Shown: in pieces, positions 1 through 8,098 of the stretch | How the letters are laid out: each line of letters starts with the position of its first letter | Numbering within the stretch: the first letter of the stretch is position 1 | Assembly (NCBI GenBank): GCA_002358905.1 | Contig: DEPT01000018.1 | Coordinates: 1 to 46,834 of the forward strand | Source: Akkermansiaceae bacterium UBA3385 | GTDB taxonomy: Bacteria > Verrucomicrobiota > Verrucomicrobiia > Verrucomicrobiales > Akkermansiaceae | DNA length: 46,834 bases | Direction: 5' to 3' | Position numbers and translations under genes: made by a program | The notes under the pieces: generated by a model | The model's input: the letters and a program-made list of their open reading frames with translations, nothing else | Told to the model about the DNA's origin: nothing | Databases searched by the model: none

Positions 1-575
1 AGTGCTATTTTCATGCAAGATTCAAAATCCTGAATCTTATCAGTCACAAGAATCATTTGAGGATTCTCTCGCATTAATCGGCAAATGTCATCAGCAAACA
101 GAAAAGTCTGCGTCCAGGTAGAGCGAGCAGCCATCAATTCTGAACAGCTAAGAGGAACATCTTCCTTATTTTCTATTCCTGCCAGCTTTCGCACAGTTTT
201 CCAATCATGACCGCCAATCAGAAAACCATCTGTTGTTGTCAGCAGATCAAGCTCAATGTATTTGAATCCGCGTGACAGAGAATCCTGAACAGCCTCCCTG
301 CTGTTTGAATATACATACTCGCCTATGCCACCGCCATGAGCTATCCAGAATTCCGCAGAATCCGGATTCCGCTCAAGAGAACATGTTTGCAACAAAGGGG
401 ACTTTACCTCGGTTGCTTCTGACTCCAAATTACATTCAACATCCACCGAAATCATCTTGTGAACCAGTATAGCCCAGCACACCTGAGCTCTGCCGGAAAT
501 AAACAAGACTACACCCAACGCCAGCGCGAGCAGAAATACAGCTGCACTTACATAAAACCTACGTTTCCCTGCCAT
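1..575 (-). CDS. GDPD-like membrane-anchored phosphodiesterase (partial, 3' end off window)
   Basis: The reading frame opens with an ATG at 575 and runs off the left edge, giving 191 residues. It starts with a single N-terminal membrane anchor at about residues 7-27 and no clear signal cleavage site. It then shows the glycerophosphodiester phosphodiesterase signature: AHGGG with His80, an NSREA segment, an ELD acidic pair (Glu108, Asp110) after a GFKYI strand, TTDG, and GGHDW with His123. Family members hydrolyse glycerophosphodiesters to glycerol-3-phosphate and an alcohol using a metal in a TIM barrel; the substrate here is unknown. It starts 12 bases after the HtrA-like lipoprotein and is probably the third gene of that operon. 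The C-terminal half of the barrel is not visible, so completeness cannot be judged. Confidence 0.8.
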   Translation of the reverse strand, partial: MAGKRRFYVSAAVFLLALALGVVLFISGRAQVCWAILVHKMISVDVECNLESEATEVKSPLLQTCSLERNPDSAEFWIAHGGGIGEYVYSNSREAVQDSLSRGFKYIELDLLTTTDGFLIGGHDWKTVRKLAGIENKEDVPLSCSELMAARSTWTQTFLFADDICRLMRENPQMILVTDKIQDFESCMKIA

Positions 576-587
576 ATCTATATCAAC

Positions 588-2162
588 TTATTCTACCACA
601 CGGAGCTTGGGAATGGCCTGTTTCTGTAAATCAGAATTGACAGCATCCACCGCCACGCGGTCTACGTAGACTTTATACGGAGCCTTGTTAAACTCTAAAT
701 GAATAAGGCCGTCTTGTGTCTGTTCATCCAGCAATGCAGGAAGCTCCTCAAAACTCTTCACCGGCTTTCCATTTACAGCGATGAGCCGACTGAAGCGCAA
801 ATTGTTATACCCTTGTGTTGCTGCTGTGGGGAGCACAAAAGTAAGTCCCACAAGTTCCTTGCAGCCCGAAGCCAGCAATTCGTTCTGTTCCTGTTCCAGC
901 ATCTGGAATTCGAGCGGAAGCAAGCCATTGTTACGCTCCTTGACCTCATTGAGATATGTACTGGTAAGAGGCTGGAACAACAAGCCCCCCCACATGATAT
1001 ACCGAGGCTGAACCCCCGACTTCTGGGGAGGGAACAATGAGTTCTCCAACGCAGCACGATTGAGCTTGACGGAAACCTCCAGAGTCTCCCCGGCGCGGCT
1101 GATGGTAAGCTGCAGCTCCTGCCCGCAATCCTTCATTCCACGCATCAACACAGCAGCATGGTGCAGACCATACCGGGGGTGGTCACAACGCCCCTGATTA
1201 TCCAGCTGCAGTCCCTCTACGGCAGTAATGACATCCCCCACCTGCACACCTGCTTCTTCTGCCGCGCTTCCGGGCAGCACCTTACTGGCATACAAACCAT
1301 TGGCAGAGGCATCTAACTTGAGATACTTGCGGAACAAGGGATCATCCAACGGGGTGAGCTGCACACCCATGACAGGCACACCTGCTTCACTCTGGCACAG
1401 GAAGCGCTGAATCAGCTCTGCGTTGACCACCTGCAGCAGCTGCTCCTGTTTTTTGTACGATACACCCAGAGCACTCAATTTCCCCTCGCGCACTACAGGC
1501 GAACCGCTGGTCAAGCCCTCCGGCAGCGGACGCGCAGCCCGCAGCACCATCAGCGGCACCGTATCACCAGCCACATTCTCTGCCCGAAGCCCTACATGCA
1601 CAGGTTCCACACCATTCAGAAGACCGGCAAAAACAGCCTCATCTCCACGGGACAAAGCATCCCCCAGCAAAAGAGGCGTGCGGGACTCAAACAACCGGGC
1701 ATCATCCTCATTCGCCACGGTGAGAAGTGCCAGATTCATATCTTCATCGTACCGCAACACACGGGCCGGTACGGAGCGGCTTTCATCCGGCAGCATCAGC
1801 TCCACATAAGTAGCCGAATGCACCACCCGCCCCAGTGTCAGGACGCGCCCCTCCCCCATATACACGCCCATGGAGCGAGCCTGCCGGGGAGTCTCTTTCT
1901 CCCACGGACGAATGGGATTATATTCCTGCAGAGTAGACACCACGAGAAGCTGACTATCTGCAGGTTCCAACGGTGCAGGAGGCGGAGGAAGCGGTTCTTC
2001 CGGAGCAGGCTGTGCCACTTTCTCCGGCTGGGCAGCAGGAGCAGGCTCTGCAGCCACCATCTGCTGCTCCTGCTGTTTCTTTTTCAGAGCAGTGCGTTCC
2101 GTTGGCTTACAGCCGCAAAACACTGCCGCTACAACAGTAAGAAGAAAAATTGACCGAATCAT
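588..2162 (-). CDS. HtrA-like lipoprotein with degenerate protease triad (pseudoprotease)
   Basis: A 524-residue exported protein. The N-terminus is a signal peptide with a probable lipobox ending at Cys18 (FCGC), followed by a charged, Pro/Ala-rich linker to about residue 70. Residues 70-250 keep the trypsin-like HtrA layout, but the His position (TNAHVV in the neighbour) reads TLGRVV with Arg112. The Asp position reads DMNLALL with Asn143. Only the Ser motif survives, as TSGSP with Ser219. A PDZ domain follows at about 255-365 (GLYASKVLPGSAAEEAG), then a second PDZ-like module containing a GLLFQPLT segment, as in plant-type Deg proteases. Loss of two triad residues points to a non-proteolytic scaffold or substrate-binding role. 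It lies 24 bases downstream of the apparently active paralog, which suggests co-expression and perhaps a hetero-complex. The role is inferred. Confidence 0.85.
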   Translation of the reverse strand: MIRSIFLLTVVAAVFCGCKPTERTALKKKQQEQQMVAAEPAPAAQPEKVAQPAPEEPLPPPPAPLEPADSQLLVVSTLQEYNPIRPWEKETPRQARSMGVYMGEGRVLTLGRVVHSATYVELMLPDESRSVPARVLRYDEDMNLALLTVANEDDARLFESRTPLLLGDALSRGDEAVFAGLLNGVEPVHVGLRAENVAGDTVPLMVLRAARPLPEGLTSGSPVVREGKLSALGVSYKKQEQLLQVVNAELIQRFLCQSEAGVPVMGVQLTPLDDPLFRKYLKLDASANGLYASKVLPGSAAEEAGVQVGDVITAVEGLQLDNQGRCDHPRYGLHHAAVLMRGMKDCGQELQLTISRAGETLEVSVKLNRAALENSLFPPQKSGVQPRYIMWGGLLFQPLTSTYLNEVKERNNGLLPLEFQMLEQEQNELLASGCKELVGLTFVLPTAATQGYNNLRFSRLIAVNGKPVKSFEELPALLDEQTQDGLIHLEFNKAPYKVYVDRVAVDAVNSDLQKQAIPKLRVVE

Positions 2163-2186
2163 AACAGGCGGAAACGGAAAAAAGGA

Positions 2187-4016
2187 TTAAAGACGGGAAG
2201 GAAGCAGAACGTTATAGCGTTCAGACACTCGGTTATTCGCAGCATCCACCGCTGCATTATCAATCACAAGCGGACGCGGTGCATCAGCCAATTCAATGAC
2301 CGTATACTCAGGACGATTCGTACCCTCTGCCGGATACAACAGACTATGCAGGTGGGTCAGGCCTTTCACCGCCACACCATTCACCTTGGTGACCAGCCCC
2401 CGCCCTTTCGAGTTGAACCGGGCATTCACCTCATCCGGCAAAATACGGGTCAGCAGCACAAGGTCATCCTTTGCAAGAGATTCACCGCCGCGAGTAAAGC
2501 GATTCAGCTCCACCATCACATCCCCGGAAGGAATCTGGTGTTCCTGCACCACATTATAATCCAACGGCTGAAACACCAGACCGCCAAAAACAACATAACG
2601 CGGCTGCTCATCATACCGGCAGGAAAGAACGCGAATGGATGGCAGCGGCGCCAGTGTGGCTTCAGTCTGCTCAATCTCCCCACCGCGCAGGATGGTAAAA
2701 TGCACTTTATCACCAGCAAAGGAACGCTCCGCTAATTCTTCAAGGCGCACACGTACCCCCTCCAACTCAATCATGGCCGAAGCATCTACAGGCAGACCAT
2801 TCACAGCCAGCACCACATCGCCCAGCTGCAAAGCACCATCACACGAGCCGCCTTTCACCAAATCAGAAACAAGGCATCCCAGTCCATTGTCCTCCAGCCC
2901 ATAATAGCGGCGCATCGCCTTATTCTCCATAGGCAGGAACTGAGCCCCCATTTCCACATAACCATCATATCGGCCATCCTCCACATCCTTCAGAAAATGG
3001 CGAATCACCGGCATAGGAATCACATAGCCCGTGGAATTAGCCTTGAGCAACCCCTGAAAGGCAACACCAACCACCTTATCACCCTTCAGCACCGGGCCAC
3101 CACTGTTTCCCGGATTAATAGCAGCATCCACCTGCAATGCCAGATGAGCAATATTCCGCGGATGAGCATAAGCAATCGTATCAATTCGGGAAACTATACC
3201 CTGCGTCACAGACAAACGATTACCGCCGATAGGGTAGCCAATGGCGCGCACCGTGTCCTCTAGCATCGGGAGTTCCTCACTGAACTCAAGGCAAGGCACA
3301 CCTTCAAAAGCTGCTGTATCCTCAATTTCCAGCAAAGCAAGATCAGCATCGTGCGCCACAAACTTAACCTTTGCGGGTATGCGGCGAGCATCTGCAAACA
3401 AGGAAATATCCACTTTCTCCGCATTGGCAACAACATGAGCATTTGTCATGAATAAGCCCGGCGCAACCAGAAAGCCTGTACCCGTTCCTCTTCCGAAATT
3501 ACCGCCCTGCCATGGTGTTTCGTAATCCGGCGTGCGGTTCACCACTTCCACCTTCACAATTCCGCGGTAAGCGGCTGTTATATCAGCCTCATGCTTTTGT
3601 TTCTCCTGCACAGGCTCCTCAACGGCCATTTCCGGCGCAACAGCCGGCTCTGCCACAGGGGCGGGCTGCACAGGTTCCGGCGCAGGCGCAGGTTCGGCCA
3701 CAGACTCAGGCTGCACAGCTTCCGGTGCAGGAGCAGGTTCAACCACAGACTCAGGCTGCACAGCTTCCGGTGCAGGAGCAGGTTCAACCACAGGCTCAGG
3801 CTGCACAGCTTCCGGTGCAGGAGCAGGTTCAGCCACAGACTCAGGCTGCGCAGCTTCCGGTACAGGGGCAGATTCAGCCACAGGCTCGGGCTGAACGGGT
3901 GTTGTCATCTCTATCGAAGAAATAGGCTGCTCCGGCTGCTGAGCAGAAGCTTCCGCTGCGGCACCCTCTGCCATTACAGGCAATGCCGACACCAGCGCAA
4001 AAAGGGATATTCTCAT
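2187..4016 (-). CDS. HtrA/DegP-like periplasmic serine protease
   Basis: A 609-residue protein counted from the ATG at 4016. I prefer this start to the upstream in-frame TTG because it opens a signal peptide (MRISLFALVSALPVMAEG) and sits just after a -10 box. Residues 40-125 are a Pro/Glu/Ala-rich tract built from 15-residue repeats, probably a cell-wall or envelope spacer. The protease domain at about 145-330 has an intact triad: TNAHVV His194, HDADLALL Asp225 and GNSGGP Ser305. One PDZ domain follows at about 355-450, then a PDZ-like module with GGLVFQPLD, the order seen in Deg proteases. It is expected to degrade or chaperone misfolded envelope proteins. It is the first gene of a minus-strand operon with an inactive paralog and a GDPD-like protein. 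The exact substrate is unknown. Confidence 0.9.
   Translation of the reverse strand: MRISLFALVSALPVMAEGAAAEASAQQPEQPISSIEMTTPVQPEPVAESAPVPEAAQPESVAEPAPAPEAVQPEPVVEPAPAPEAVQPESVVEPAPAPEAVQPESVAEPAPAPEPVQPAPVAEPAVAPEMAVEEPVQEKQKHEADITAAYRGIVKVEVVNRTPDYETPWQGGNFGRGTGTGFLVAPGLFMTNAHVVANAEKVDISLFADARRIPAKVKFVAHDADLALLEIEDTAAFEGVPCLEFSEELPMLEDTVRAIGYPIGGNRLSVTQGIVSRIDTIAYAHPRNIAHLALQVDAAINPGNSGGPVLKGDKVVGVAFQGLLKANSTGYVIPMPVIRHFLKDVEDGRYDGYVEMGAQFLPMENKAMRRYYGLEDNGLGCLVSDLVKGGSCDGALQLGDVVLAVNGLPVDASAMIELEGVRVRLEELAERSFAGDKVHFTILRGGEIEQTEATLAPLPSIRVLSCRYDEQPRYVVFGGLVFQPLDYNVVQEHQIPSGDVMVELNRFTRGGESLAKDDLVLLTRILPDEVNARFNSKGRGLVTKVNGVAVKGLTHLHSLLYPAEGTNRPEYTVIELADAPRPLVIDNAAVDAANNRVSERYNVLLPSRL
3656..3895 (-). 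repeat. 45-bp tandem repeats encoding Pro/Glu/Ala spacer in HtrA-like protease
   Basis: About five in-frame copies of a 45-base unit encode 15-residue repeats of the type EPAPAPEAVQPESVV. Central copies are nearly identical and outer ones diverge. Such repeats expand and contract by slippage or recombination without breaking the frame, so spacer length probably varies between strains. Confidence 0.8.
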
Positions 4017-4028
4017 CTTCACCCCACC

Positions 4029-4057
4029 ATTTTGCTCCCACAGCCCCCTCAAGTCAA
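4029..4057 (-). promoter_or_regulatory. Promoter of the HtrA operon
   Basis: TTGACT (4057-4052), a 17-base spacer and CAAAAT (4034-4029) read leftward. The predicted transcript starts about 5 bases before the ATG at 4016. The -10 box is weak. Confidence 0.5.
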
Positions 4058-4120
4058 GCAGAAATGACGTGCACGCTCACGCATACACGCGCGAATTCGG
4101 CCAGCGAGAGGAATTAGCGC

Positions 4121-4149
4121 TTGCACCTCATCCCAATAGCTGCTAGAAT
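4121..4149 (+). promoter_or_regulatory. Promoter giving a near-leaderless GTG start
   Basis: TTGCAC (4121-4126), exactly 17 bases, then TAGAAT (4144-4149). Transcription is predicted at about 4156, one or two bases before the GTG at 4158. It would drive the unknown pair and metK. Confidence 0.65.
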
Positions 4150-4157
4150 AGCGCGCC

Positions 4158-5117
4158 GTGCAATCCGTATCTCCTTATCAGAACCCGCTTTGGCCAGATG
4201 CCGTATGGGACGTATCAGGCGCGTTCGTCAACGACCGTGAACTGATTGCATTCTATGATTACTGCAAACTCCTGCTGGGATTTGAGCCTTTCCATATTGT
4301 CCACGGCTCGCCACTGTGTGAGTGGAACTCAGGGCGCGTCCTCAAGCACCTCATGCGTGAAGCAGAAGAAGTGCGCACGGCCGGTCTGGAATATGAGCAG
4401 CGAAACATCTCGGTCTACCTCACTTTCACCAACCTGCTGCTGAATGAAACTCACCTGAAAGACGCATTCGGCAACGCACTCTGCATCTTCTTCTCCCGCC
4501 ACAATCCCACGGGAAGAAACTCCGTCATCCTGGCCAGCGATATTCTCCGCGAGCACATACGCAAGGAATATCCCACTCTGAAGATTATCTCATCCATCCT
4601 CAAGATTACAAATGGCGGCGGAAAAGGCAAGCTGGATGTCTACAAACGCCTGGCCGATGAATACGATGAAGTGATGGTGCACCCGGACGATGTCCTGAAC
4701 TACGACCTGCTCGAACAGATTGAGGACAAGGAGCGCCATATTCTGCTCATCAATGAATACTGCATCCGCAACTGCCCCATTCGTCCATTCCACTATCATT
4801 CACTTTCTGAATCTGCGCTCAACTTCATGAGCTTCGACAACAGCAAGTTTGAGTCCAGGCAGGTAACCAACGGGTGCCGAAGCCTCTATACCCTGCTGGC
4901 AGACGAACACAAAAGCGTACTCGCCCTCAATACCCCGGAAATCCAGAAACTTCGCGACATGGGCTTCCGCCATTTCAAAGTTCAAGGGCGCGGACACGCC
5001 AATGCCTCTTCCATCCTCTTCGATTTGCTGCGCATAGCCCTGCGCAACGACGCACCAAACGAAAACGCCATGCACCGCAACGGCCAGATGTTCTGGGAAT
5101 CCATTCTCCCCCTTTAA
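4158..5117 (+). CDS. Conserved protein of unknown function, first of a tandem pair
   Basis: A 319-residue cytoplasmic protein with no signal peptide or membrane segment. I do not recognise its family with certainty. Motifs in order are HGSPLCEWNSGR near residue 50, a beta strand followed by NLLLNETHLKD, SVILASDILREHI, YDEVMVHPDDV, INEYCIRNCPIRPFHY near 200, and FKVQGR near 275. Repeated strand/loop motifs and the Cys-x3-Cys-Pro pair suggest a TIM-barrel-like enzyme, distantly reminiscent of U32-type peptidase folds, but this is a guess. The same motifs recur in the next gene, which starts 6 bases later, so the two are diverged duplicates. The GTG start is chosen because a strong promoter places the transcript start right at it. 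Confidence 0.85.
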   Translation: MQSVSPYQNPLWPDAVWDVSGAFVNDRELIAFYDYCKLLLGFEPFHIVHGSPLCEWNSGRVLKHLMREAEEVRTAGLEYEQRNISVYLTFTNLLLNETHLKDAFGNALCIFFSRHNPTGRNSVILASDILREHIRKEYPTLKIISSILKITNGGGKGKLDVYKRLADEYDEVMVHPDDVLNYDLLEQIEDKERHILLINEYCIRNCPIRPFHYHSLSESALNFMSFDNSKFESRQVTNGCRSLYTLLADEHKSVLALNTPEIQKLRDMGFRHFKVQGRGHANASSILFDLLRIALRNDAPNENAMHRNGQMFWESILPL

Positions 5118-5123
5118 TATAGC

Positions 5124-6167
5124 ATGAGCACCCCGGAAATAACACCTGAACAAGCTGTTGAAAATCTGGGATTCCTGACCCGGAATTACCTGCCCGAGGC
5201 CAGCTGGACTGTCGGCGGCGCCATGCGCTTCGACAAGAGTCTCCTGACCATCAACAACTTCCTTAGCCAGATGCTTGCCGTGCGCCAGATCAGCCATGTG
5301 GCGGGTTCTCCCCCATGCTCTTGGTCGCTTGACTGGTTTATACAGCGGCGGCCTATTGCGTTCGATACATACTGCAGCGCGCTGGAGGCCTACGCCAAGC
5401 AGAATGTGGGGGTAATTCTGGTGTTCGACAACCCGAACCTGAGCGAAAGCGAGCTGAACGACTCCTACGGCCTTGGCCTGGTGCAGGAGCTCTGTAACCG
5501 CGACCGCGTGCGCAAGAATGCTGTATGCGTAGCCAGCGATGCCCTGGCAACCCGCCTGCGGGCAGCCTTACCCAAGCTGCGCATATACTGCCACCTGAAC
5601 CGACTGGTCATGGAAAAAGGCAAACGCACAGCCGCCCTTTACAACAAGCTGGCCACCCAGTACGACCGCGTATGTCTGCACCCGGCAGATGCCGTTAAAC
5701 CCAGCATCACCAGTGCTCTGGAAAAGAAGGAGAAGTTCGACATCATCATTAACGACCCCTGCCTGCGCACCTGTCCTGTGCGCCGTGAACACATTTCCCT
5801 GCTGTCAGATATGCGCAGGGCTCCGTATGATACCGTCCTCATGCGCCGCCGCTCCGACCTCATCTCCCGCGTAGCCTGCCAGAAAGCCAATCCGTCCGAA
5901 CTCAACCAGAAAGCCAGTTGCAACCTCACCCGCGAGGAAGCCACTAACCTGTACGAAGCCGGGTTCCGCAGCTTCATCATCCAGGCGCAGCAGTTCCGCA
6001 ATGAAATGACCCTGCTCTGGGATATTTTCCACTGCATGCTGGATTACTCTCCCGAAATCAGCAACAAAGCCGCCCTCATTGCTTCCTCCGGCATGGCTGA
6101 GTTCGGCAAACCCAGCGACGCCCTGCCCAGCGGTCTGCGCCAGTTCAGTTTTACAAATTACGAATAA
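5124..6167 (+). CDS. Conserved protein of unknown function, second of a tandem pair
   Basis: A 347-residue soluble protein paralogous to its upstream neighbour. Shared landmarks are VAGSPPCSW, VILVFDNPNLSESELND, AVCVASDAL, LPKLRIY, LATQYDRVCLHPADAV, INDPCLRTCPVRREHI and FRSFIIQAQ. Cys-x3-Cys-Pro with a following Arg and His is kept in both copies and may be a metal or active site. The pair is compact (6-base gap) and metK follows 16 bases after this stop, so one transcript could carry all three. That placement hints at a link to S-adenosylmethionine or cofactor metabolism, but nothing in the sequence proves it. Confidence 0.85.
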   Translation: MSTPEITPEQAVENLGFLTRNYLPEASWTVGGAMRFDKSLLTINNFLSQMLAVRQISHVAGSPPCSWSLDWFIQRRPIAFDTYCSALEAYAKQNVGVILVFDNPNLSESELNDSYGLGLVQELCNRDRVRKNAVCVASDALATRLRAALPKLRIYCHLNRLVMEKGKRTAALYNKLATQYDRVCLHPADAVKPSITSALEKKEKFDIIINDPCLRTCPVRREHISLLSDMRRAPYDTVLMRRRSDLISRVACQKANPSELNQKASCNLTREEATNLYEAGFRSFIIQAQQFRNEMTLLWDIFHCMLDYSPEISNKAALIASSGMAEFGKPSDALPSGLRQFSFTNYE

Positions 6168-6183
6168 ACACAAAGACAAGCAC

Positions 6184-7359
6184 ATGAAATACACCAACAT
6201 ATTCACGTCCGAATCCGTAGGCGAGGGACACCCCGACAAAGTGGCCGACCTCATCTCCGATTCCATTCTCGATGCCTGTCTGGCCCAGGACCCCGCCAGC
6301 CGTGTAGCCTGCGAAACGCTGGTGAAGGACAGCCACGTGGTGCTCGCCGGCGAGATTACCACCAAGGCCGTCATTGATTACGAAAAGATTGTACGCGAAG
6401 CTATCGCCGAAATCGGCTACCGCACCGCTGCAGATGATGCGCTCTTCAACGCCGAGAATGTAGATGTGACCAACTACCTCTCCACCCAGAGCCCCGACAT
6501 CGCCCAGGGCGTGGATGCCCGCGAGGCCGATGGCAAGGATGGTGCCGAACAGGGCGCCGGCGACCAGGGTATCATGTTCGGCTACGCTTCCAACGAGACC
6601 CCGGAGCTCATGCCCGCCCCCATCATGTTCTCCCACCGCATCATGATGGAGCTGGCCAAAGTGCGCCACAGTGGCGCGGTCACCTGGCTGCGTCCCGACA
6701 GCAAGAGCCAGGTAGCCGTGGAATACGGTGAGGACGGCCGTCCCGCCCGCATCCTGAACGTGGTGCTCAGCACCCAGCATACCGAGGAAGTCGACATCGC
6801 CACCATCCGCGAGTTCTGCACCAACCTCATCCGCCGCTGCCTGCCTGCCGAGCTCATCACCCCGGAAACCGAGTTCTTCATCAACCCCACGGGTCGTTTC
6901 GTGGTAGGTGGTCCCCACGGCGACTCCGGCCTCACCGGCCGCAAGATTATCGTGGACACCTACGGCGGCATGGGTCGCCACGGCGGTGGCGCCTTCTCCG
7001 GCAAGGACTGCAGCAAGGTGGACCGCTCCGGCGCCTACATGTGCCGCTGGGTGGCCAAGCATGTGGTGGCCGCCGGCCTGGCGGACCGCTGCGAGCTGCA
7101 GGTGGGCTACGCCATCGGCAAGGCCAGCCCCGTTTCCATCATGATTGATGTAGAGACCTTCGGCACCGCCAAGGTGGACAAGCAGGTCATCATCGACCGC
7201 ATCAACGAAGCCTTCTCCTTCAAGCCCGCCGATATGGAGCGCGTGCTGGGTCTGCGCGAACCCATCTTCCGTAAGACCACCAACTACGGCCACTTCACCA
7301 AGGCCGATCTCCCTTGGGAACAGCTCGACCCCCGCTGCCTGAGCATCCTCATGGGCTAA
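6184..7359 (+). CDS. metK: S-adenosylmethionine synthetase
   Basis: A 391-residue protein that makes S-adenosylmethionine from methionine and ATP. Family signatures are clear: GEGHPDKVADLISD near the N-terminus, GAGDQGIMFGYA near residue 123, the GGPHGDSGLTGRK loop near 240, and the HGGGAFSGKD phosphate-binding loop. Length matches the bacterial enzyme (about 380-395). The start at 6184 fits the conserved N-terminus MKYTNIFTSES; in-frame codons upstream belong to the preceding gene's region. It sits 16 bases after the second unknown gene and ends in a strong terminator. I saw no SAM riboswitch upstream. Confidence 0.97.
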   Translation: MKYTNIFTSESVGEGHPDKVADLISDSILDACLAQDPASRVACETLVKDSHVVLAGEITTKAVIDYEKIVREAIAEIGYRTAADDALFNAENVDVTNYLSTQSPDIAQGVDAREADGKDGAEQGAGDQGIMFGYASNETPELMPAPIMFSHRIMMELAKVRHSGAVTWLRPDSKSQVAVEYGEDGRPARILNVVLSTQHTEEVDIATIREFCTNLIRRCLPAELITPETEFFINPTGRFVVGGPHGDSGLTGRKIIVDTYGGMGRHGGGAFSGKDCSKVDRSGAYMCRWVAKHVVAAGLADRCELQVGYAIGKASPVSIMIDVETFGTAKVDKQVIIDRINEAFSFKPADMERVLGLREPIFRKTTNYGHFTKADLPWEQLDPRCLSILMG

Positions 7360-7372
7360 GAAATACTTTCAT

Positions 7373-7407
7373 CCCCCGCTCCCGCACAAGGAGCGGGGGG
7401 GATTTTT
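7373..7407 (+). terminator. Rho-independent terminator of metK
   Basis: A 10-bp stem, CCCCCGCTCC (7373-7382) with GGAGCGGGGG (7390-7399), is followed by a T run at 7403-7407. Confidence 0.9.
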
Positions 7408-7415
7408 CTTGCTGC

Positions 7416-7958
7416 ATGAAACGAATACGCCGCATTTCCTGGTATATCCTCGCAGGCTTATTTTTTCTCCTCCTCGTCCTGCTGGCTTACCAGATTGAAA
7501 CCCTGGCAAAGCCCGGCTGGCAGTTTTCCAGCCCCATCTGCAGGTTTGCCGCGTATCTCTTCCATCCTGGTCTTCCCCTGTTGGGCACCCTCTGCTGTTT
7601 CCTGTTTATCCACGAGGATAAGAGCCGCTACAAAATCTGGCTCCTGCCGGTTTTCCAGACCCTGGCTATGAGCCACGGCCTCGCGTTTATCCTCTTCCTC
7701 TTCAGCGGTCGCATCTGCCTGGCTTCCACCATGGGAGACGATGCCATGGCTCTCATGGTCATCGGCTCTCTGGTAACCTTTCCCCGCATGATACCCGGCA
7801 TCCTGATGTACCTGATACTCTGCTGCGCCGGACAGGGTTCCCGAACCGCCATCCGCAATATCAGCGAGGTACTCATCTATACCATTCTGACCGCTACCCT
7901 GCTCTGGCTCAGCTACATGCTGATTTACCAGCCTTTTGATTTCAGATTTTGCCACTGA
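7416..7958 (+). CDS. Small integral membrane protein, unknown function
   Basis: A 180-residue protein from the ATG at 7416 (MKRIRRISWYILAG). The in-frame codons upstream lie in metK and its terminator, so this is the likely start. It has about four hydrophobic helices (near residues 8-27, 40-60, 75-95 and 150-172) and a positively charged N-terminus, consistent with an inner-membrane protein with the N-terminus inside. No motif ties it to a known transporter or enzyme. It starts just 9 bases beyond the metK terminator, and no clear promoter of its own was found. It could be expressed by read-through or be weakly expressed. Confidence 0.65.
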   Translation: MKRIRRISWYILAGLFFLLLVLLAYQIETLAKPGWQFSSPICRFAAYLFHPGLPLLGTLCCFLFIHEDKSRYKIWLLPVFQTLAMSHGLAFILFLFSGRICLASTMGDDAMALMVIGSLVTFPRMIPGILMYLILCCAGQGSRTAIRNISEVLIYTILTATLLWLSYMLIYQPFDFRFCH

Positions 7959-7967
7959 TGAAATCTG

Positions 7968-8041
7968 TCGGAGCGAAGAGACTTTAGTCCTTCCTCGGTT
8001 ATATTTACGGAACTAAAGCCCCGTGCTCCGAAACACTGTCA
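7968..8041 (+). repeat. REP-like inverted pair, TCGGAGC family
   Basis: TCGGAGC (7968-7974) and its complement GCTCCGA (8035-8041) flank inner arms containing ACTTTAGT and ACTAAAG. The two halves are inverted copies of one unit: a TCGGAGC head followed by a GACTTTAGTC-like palindrome. A single unit with the same head occurs at 36348-36374. It might also end transcription of the upstream membrane protein, but there is no T run. Confidence 0.65.
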
Positions 8042-8059
8042 TTAGAACACAATGCCTTA

Positions 8060-8088
8060 TTGCCGCGCACGGGTAACTCTGGTATCAT
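8060..8088 (+). promoter_or_regulatory. Promoter of the M3 oligopeptidase
   Basis: TTGCCG (8060-8065), 17 bases, TATCAT (8083-8088). The predicted start of transcription is about 8095, 4 bases before the ATG at 8099. The in-frame TTG at 8060 and ATG at 8087 are parts of the promoter boxes, not starts. Confidence 0.65.
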
Positions 8089-8098
8089 GGGCGGCAAG

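Noticed and set aside
3656..3895. The 45-bp repeats as a CRISPR or regulatory array
   Set aside because: They are contiguous, in frame and encode a Pro/Glu/Ala spacer in the HtrA-like protease.
6168..6183. A SAM riboswitch upstream of metK
   Set aside because: Only 16 bases separate metK from the preceding gene, too little for an aptamer.
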